Of a stretch of 8,388 bases of DNA, positions 5,533 through 8,388 are shown piece after piece. Under the pieces are notes generated by a model, which was given only the letters and a program-made list of their open reading frames with translations, was not told the origin of the DNA and searched no databases. Source of the DNA: Pseudomonadota bacterium (GTDB lineage: Bacteria > Pseudomonadota > Alphaproteobacteria > Reyranellales > Reyranellaceae); NCBI GenBank assembly GCA_023436825.1, contig JAEZHS010000124.1:1-8388 (forward strand). The letters are read 5' to 3'. The position numbers were made by a program, and so were the translations under genes. Within the stretch, counting starts at the first letter, position 1. The number at the start of each line of letters is the position of its first letter.

Positions 5533-7134
5533 GTGGAGATCTACGATTTCATCGTCGTCGGCGCGGGCTCGGCCGGCGCCGTCGTCGCCAGCCGGCTCTC
5601 GGCCGATCCGCGCAACCGCGTGCTGTTGCTTGAAGCGGGGCCGGCGAGCAATCCCTGGTCGCGTATCCCGATCGGCTACGCCAAGCTCATCAACAATCCG
5701 GCGGCCAACTGGCTCTACAGCGCCCAGCCCGAGGCCAACACCAACGGCCGGCGCCTGCCGGTGCCGCGCGGAAAACTGCTGGGCGGATCGAGCGCCATCA
5801 ACGGCCAGGCCTTCGTGCGCGGCCAGGCGCAGGACTTCGATTCCTGGGCGCAGATGGGCAATCGCGGCTGGAGCTACAGCGACGTGCTGCCTTTCTTCAA
5901 GAAGATGGAGAGCTACGAAGGCGGCGGCGACGACGCCTTCCGTGGCCGCGACGGTCCGCTGCGCGTCACCGATCCGGACTGGCGCGACCCACTGTTCTCG
6001 GCCCTGATCGAGGCGGCGGGCCAGGTCGGCATCCGGCACAATCCCGACTACAACGGCTCCGAGCAGGACGGCATCGGCATGAGCCAGGCCACCATCGCCT
6101 CGCGCCAGCGCATGAGCACGGCGCGCTGCTATCTCGATCCGGCCCGCCGCCGGTCCAATCTGCGTATCGTGACCGACGCCCTGACCGAGGGGCTGGTGCT
6201 CGACGGCAAGCGCTGCGTCGGTGTCCGGTATTCGATCGCCGGCGCCGCGCGAGAGGCCCGCGCGGCGCGTGAGGTCGTGGTCAGTGCGGGGTCGATCAAC
6301 TCGCCGCAGCTCCTCGAACTGTCGGGCATCGGTCAGCCGGAGCGCCTGCAGGCCCTCGGCATCGCCGTGTGCCATGCCTTGCCGGGCGTGGGCGAGAACC
6401 TGCGCGACCACTATGCACCGCGCACCCGCTGGTCGATCGGCGCCAGGGGCTTCACCTTCAATCATCGCGGGCGCGGGATCGGCATGATGTATCAGGCCAT
6501 GCGCTACGCCGTCTTCGGCGACGGTCTGCTGTCGATGGTCGCCGCGCCGATCCGCGCCTTCGTCCGCTCGCGCGAAGGCCTCGCGTCGCCGGACCTGCTG
6601 CTGGGCTGGGTGCCGATGCTGACCGAGCCTGGACCGAAGGGACCGCGCATCTCACGTCAGTCCGGCATGACGTGCTACGCGCATCCCATGCGGCCCGAGA
6701 GCAGGGGGCACATCCACATCGCTTCGGCCGATCCGAAGAAGCCGCCTGCCATCAATTTCAACTTCCTGTCGTCGCCCGTCGATGCCGAGCTCACGGTCCG
6801 CGCCGTGCGCATCGCCTGCTCGGTCATGCACGCCCCGGCGCTCGCCCACCTGCAGGTCAGCGAGATCGCGCCGGGGCCAGAGCGCAAGACCGACGACGAG
6901 ATCATCGCCTGGGTCAAGCAGGCCGCCGAGACGACCTATCATCCCGTCGGCACCTGCAAGATGGGCTCGGATGCCGGGGCCGTCGTCGACGCCCGCCTTC
7001 GCGTGCACGGCATCGCGGGGCTTCGTGTCGCCGATGCGTCGATCATGCCGACGCTCACCTCGGGCAACACCAACGCGCCCTCGATCATGATCGGTGAGAA
7101 GGCGGCGGCGATGGTGCTGGAGGACGCCGCCTGA
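5533..7134 (+). CDS. GMC-family FAD-dependent oxidoreductase (choline/alcohol dehydrogenase-like)
   Basis: A 533-residue soluble flavoenzyme of the glucose-methanol-choline family, full length. The N-terminal FAD Rossmann motif is GAGSAG at 10-15, with the ribose-binding acid Glu35 in LLLEAG. GMC signature 1 is around 80-104 (RGKLLGGSSAINGQAFVRG). Signature 2 is SAGSINSPQLLELSGIG at 251-267. The C-terminal active site has TYHPVGTCKMG (468-478) with His470 and GNTNAPS (511-517) with Asn514. Their spacing of 44 equals the His466/Asn510 pair of choline oxidase. The position of the flavin-linking His of choline oxidase is not His here, so FAD is presumably non-covalent. Such enzymes oxidise alcohols to aldehydes using quinone, another acceptor or oxygen. 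The start is GTG, five bases after the oxlT stop, and the stop overlaps the next gene start as TGATG. The alcohol substrate is not deducible; being in an OxlT operon hints at a small hydroxy compound. Confidence 0.95.
   Translation: MEIYDFIVVGAGSAGAVVASRLSADPRNRVLLLEAGPASNPWSRIPIGYAKLINNPAANWLYSAQPEANTNGRRLPVPRGKLLGGSSAINGQAFVRGQAQDFDSWAQMGNRGWSYSDVLPFFKKMESYEGGGDDAFRGRDGPLRVTDPDWRDPLFSALIEAAGQVGIRHNPDYNGSEQDGIGMSQATIASRQRMSTARCYLDPARRRSNLRIVTDALTEGLVLDGKRCVGVRYSIAGAAREARAAREVVVSAGSINSPQLLELSGIGQPERLQALGIAVCHALPGVGENLRDHYAPRTRWSIGARGFTFNHRGRGIGMMYQAMRYAVFGDGLLSMVAAPIRAFVRSREGLASPDLLLGWVPMLTEPGPKGPRISRQSGMTCYAHPMRPESRGHIHIASADPKKPPAINFNFLSSPVDAELTVRAVRIACSVMHAPALAHLQVSEIAPGPERKTDDEIIAWVKQAAETTYHPVGTCKMGSDAGAVVDARLRVHGIAGLRVADASIMPTLTSGNTNAPSIMIGEKAAAMVLEDAA
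7119..7124 (+). promoter_or_regulatory. Ribosome binding site of the DHA2 transporter gene
   Basis: GGAGGA within the end of the GMC gene, 9 bases before the ATG at 7134. It fixes the start at the TGATG overlap and not at a later internal Met. Confidence 0.7.
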
Positions 7135-8388
7135 TGGCGAACGAGGAACCCGGCGCGGCCTCGTTCGCGGCCCTGCGCAATGCCGTGCTCCACGGTCACG
7201 AGCCGCCGCCATTGCCGGCGGTCGCCAAGCTCCCCTGGTACCCCTGGGCCGTCGTCGGCACGGTATGCATCGGCGCCTTCATGGGCCAGGTCGATGCCAG
7301 CCTGACGCAGATGCTGCTGCCCCGGCTCGAGCACGACTTCCATGCCCCGCTCAGCACCGTGAGCTGGGTGGCGGTGGCCTATATCCTCACCATGGCGTCG
7401 TCGATGCCGATCTTCGGCCGGCTGGCGGACATGGTCGGCCGCAAGCTGCTCTACACCAGCGCCTTTCTGATCTTCGTCATCGGCTCCGGCCTGTGCGGCT
7501 TCGCGCCGGACCTGCCGACGCTGATCGTCTTCCGCATCGTGCAGGGAATCGGTGCCGCGCTGCTCACCGCCAACAGCATCGCCGTCATCGTCCTGGCCGT
7601 GGGTCCCGAGCATCGTGGCCGCGCGCTCGGCCTGCAGTCGGCAGCCCAGGCGATCGGATTGGGCGTGGGGCCGGCGGTCGGCGGCCTGGTGCTCGACACG
7701 CTGGGCTGGAACTGGGCGTTCTGGATCAACGTGCCGTTCGGACTGCTGGGCCTGCTGCTCGGCTGGTTCGTCCTGCCGCAGACCCGGCATCTGCAAGGCG
7801 GCGGCCGGTTCGACTGGCACGGTGCGTTCCTGATCGCACCCGCGCTCACCGCTGTCGTCGCGCTCCTGAACGAGGGCCATACCTGGGGCGTGGGGTCGCC
7901 CGCCTTCATCTCGTGCGTCGTGGCGGCGATCGTCCTTCTGGTGCTGTTCGTGCGCGCCGAGCGGCGCGCCGAGACGCCGCTGATCGACTTCACCCTGCTG
8001 CGCCAGCAGGCTTTCCTGACCGGCAACCTCGCGAACTTCCTGTCCTACGCCACGCTGTTCGGCGTGTTCTTCCTCATTCCCTTCGTGCTGGTGCGCATCT
8101 ACCAGGACTCCGAGCTCGTCGCCGGCCTCCGCTTGTCGATCGTGCCGGTGATGCTGGGTCTGCTGGCGCCGGTCGGCGGCGGGCTCTACGACCGCTTCGG
8201 GGCGCGTGTGGCGACGGCGTCAGGCATGGCGCTCTGCGTCGCAGGCCTTGCGGTGCTCTACGTCTTCCTCGACGGCAAGGCGGCGAACATGCCGCTGGTC
8301 ATGCTGGCGCTGGCGATCTTCGGCATAGGGCAGGGGCTTTTCATCTCGCCCAACAGCAGCGCCATCATGGCGACGGCGCCCGAGGAGC
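7134..8388 (+). CDS. MFS multidrug exporter, DHA2 (14-TM, EmrB/QacA type), C-terminal end missing
   Basis: The frame is open from the ATG at 7134 to the window edge, giving 418 residues of a family normally about 460-540 long. A polar N-terminus of roughly 35 residues precedes TM1. Motif D1 of the exporter families is visible as MGQVDASLTQMLLPRLEHDF (50-69). Motif A follows as GRLADMVGRKLLY (95-107), motif B as RIVQGIGAALLTANS (134-148) with Arg134, and motif C, the antiporter motif, as AIGLGVGPAVGGLVLD (173-188). NWAFWINVPFG (193-203) is typical of DHA2 members. A second motif-A-like loop, GGGLYDRFGARVA (348-360), follows in the C-terminal half. It overlaps the GMC stop by one base, so it is translated with that operon. 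It likely exports a toxic or lipophilic compound using the proton gradient; a metabolite of this pathway is possible but unproven. Confidence 0.93.
   Translation, partial: MANEEPGAASFAALRNAVLHGHEPPPLPAVAKLPWYPWAVVGTVCIGAFMGQVDASLTQMLLPRLEHDFHAPLSTVSWVAVAYILTMASSMPIFGRLADMVGRKLLYTSAFLIFVIGSGLCGFAPDLPTLIVFRIVQGIGAALLTANSIAVIVLAVGPEHRGRALGLQSAAQAIGLGVGPAVGGLVLDTLGWNWAFWINVPFGLLGLLLGWFVLPQTRHLQGGGRFDWHGAFLIAPALTAVVALLNEGHTWGVGSPAFISCVVAAIVLLVLFVRAERRAETPLIDFTLLRQQAFLTGNLANFLSYATLFGVFFLIPFVLVRIYQDSELVAGLRLSIVPVMLGLLAPVGGGLYDRFGARVATASGMALCVAGLAVLYVFLDGKAANMPLVMLALAIFGIGQGLFISPNSSAIMATAPEE

Noticed and set aside
5314..6465. Long minus-strand open frame (383 codons) opposite oxlT end and the GMC gene
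   Set aside because: It overlaps the catalytic and FAD regions of a clear GMC protein. Its composition is an antisense shadow and it has no recognisable domain.

Overview
The window is GC-rich, densely coding DNA with a strong G/C preference at third codon positions. Genes are packed with gaps of a few bases or overlaps. The protein families (an OxlT-type oxalate/formate carrier, a GcvA-like LysR regulator, a GMC flavoenzyme, an HSL-type esterase) point to an alphaproteobacterium of the soil or rhizobial kind. I cannot name the genus from this sequence. There are no RNA genes, insertion sequences, CRISPR arrays or phage genes, and nothing looks recently transferred.

The layout is two divergent gene groups meeting at a 176-base regulatory region (4116-4291). 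The leftward group, read from the middle outward, holds four genes. First is a 12-TM major facilitator carrier (2868-4115), then a LysR-type regulator (1852-2799), then an alpha/beta hydrolase of the hormone-sensitive-lipase family (905-1795). Last is the N-terminal half of a thiamine pyrophosphate (TPP) dependent enzyme of the acetolactate synthase/benzoylformate decarboxylase superfamily (1-890), which runs off the left edge. The rightward group starts with oxlT, an oxalate/formate antiporter-like carrier (4292-5527). Five bases later comes a GMC-family FAD oxidoreductase (5533-7134). It overlaps by one base the start of a 14-TM DHA2-type multidrug exporter (7134-8388), which runs off the right edge.

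The group reads as an accessory catabolic and transport module for small organic acids or alcohols. Two carriers are divergently transcribed, one LysR protein could control both arms, and three enzymes could process the imported compound or its precursors: an esterase, a flavin alcohol oxidase or dehydrogenase, and a TPP-dependent lyase or carboligase. An exporter follows at the end. The actual substrate is unknown. The oxalate assignment rests on the similarity of one carrier, and no oxalate-degrading enzyme (formyl-CoA transferase or typical oxalyl-CoA decarboxylase) is visible. Points worth a second look are the carrier's partly altered binding site, a chain of two tiny overlapping ORFs leading into oxlT, two mutually exclusive hairpins upstream of the esterase, and the unassigned TPP enzyme.
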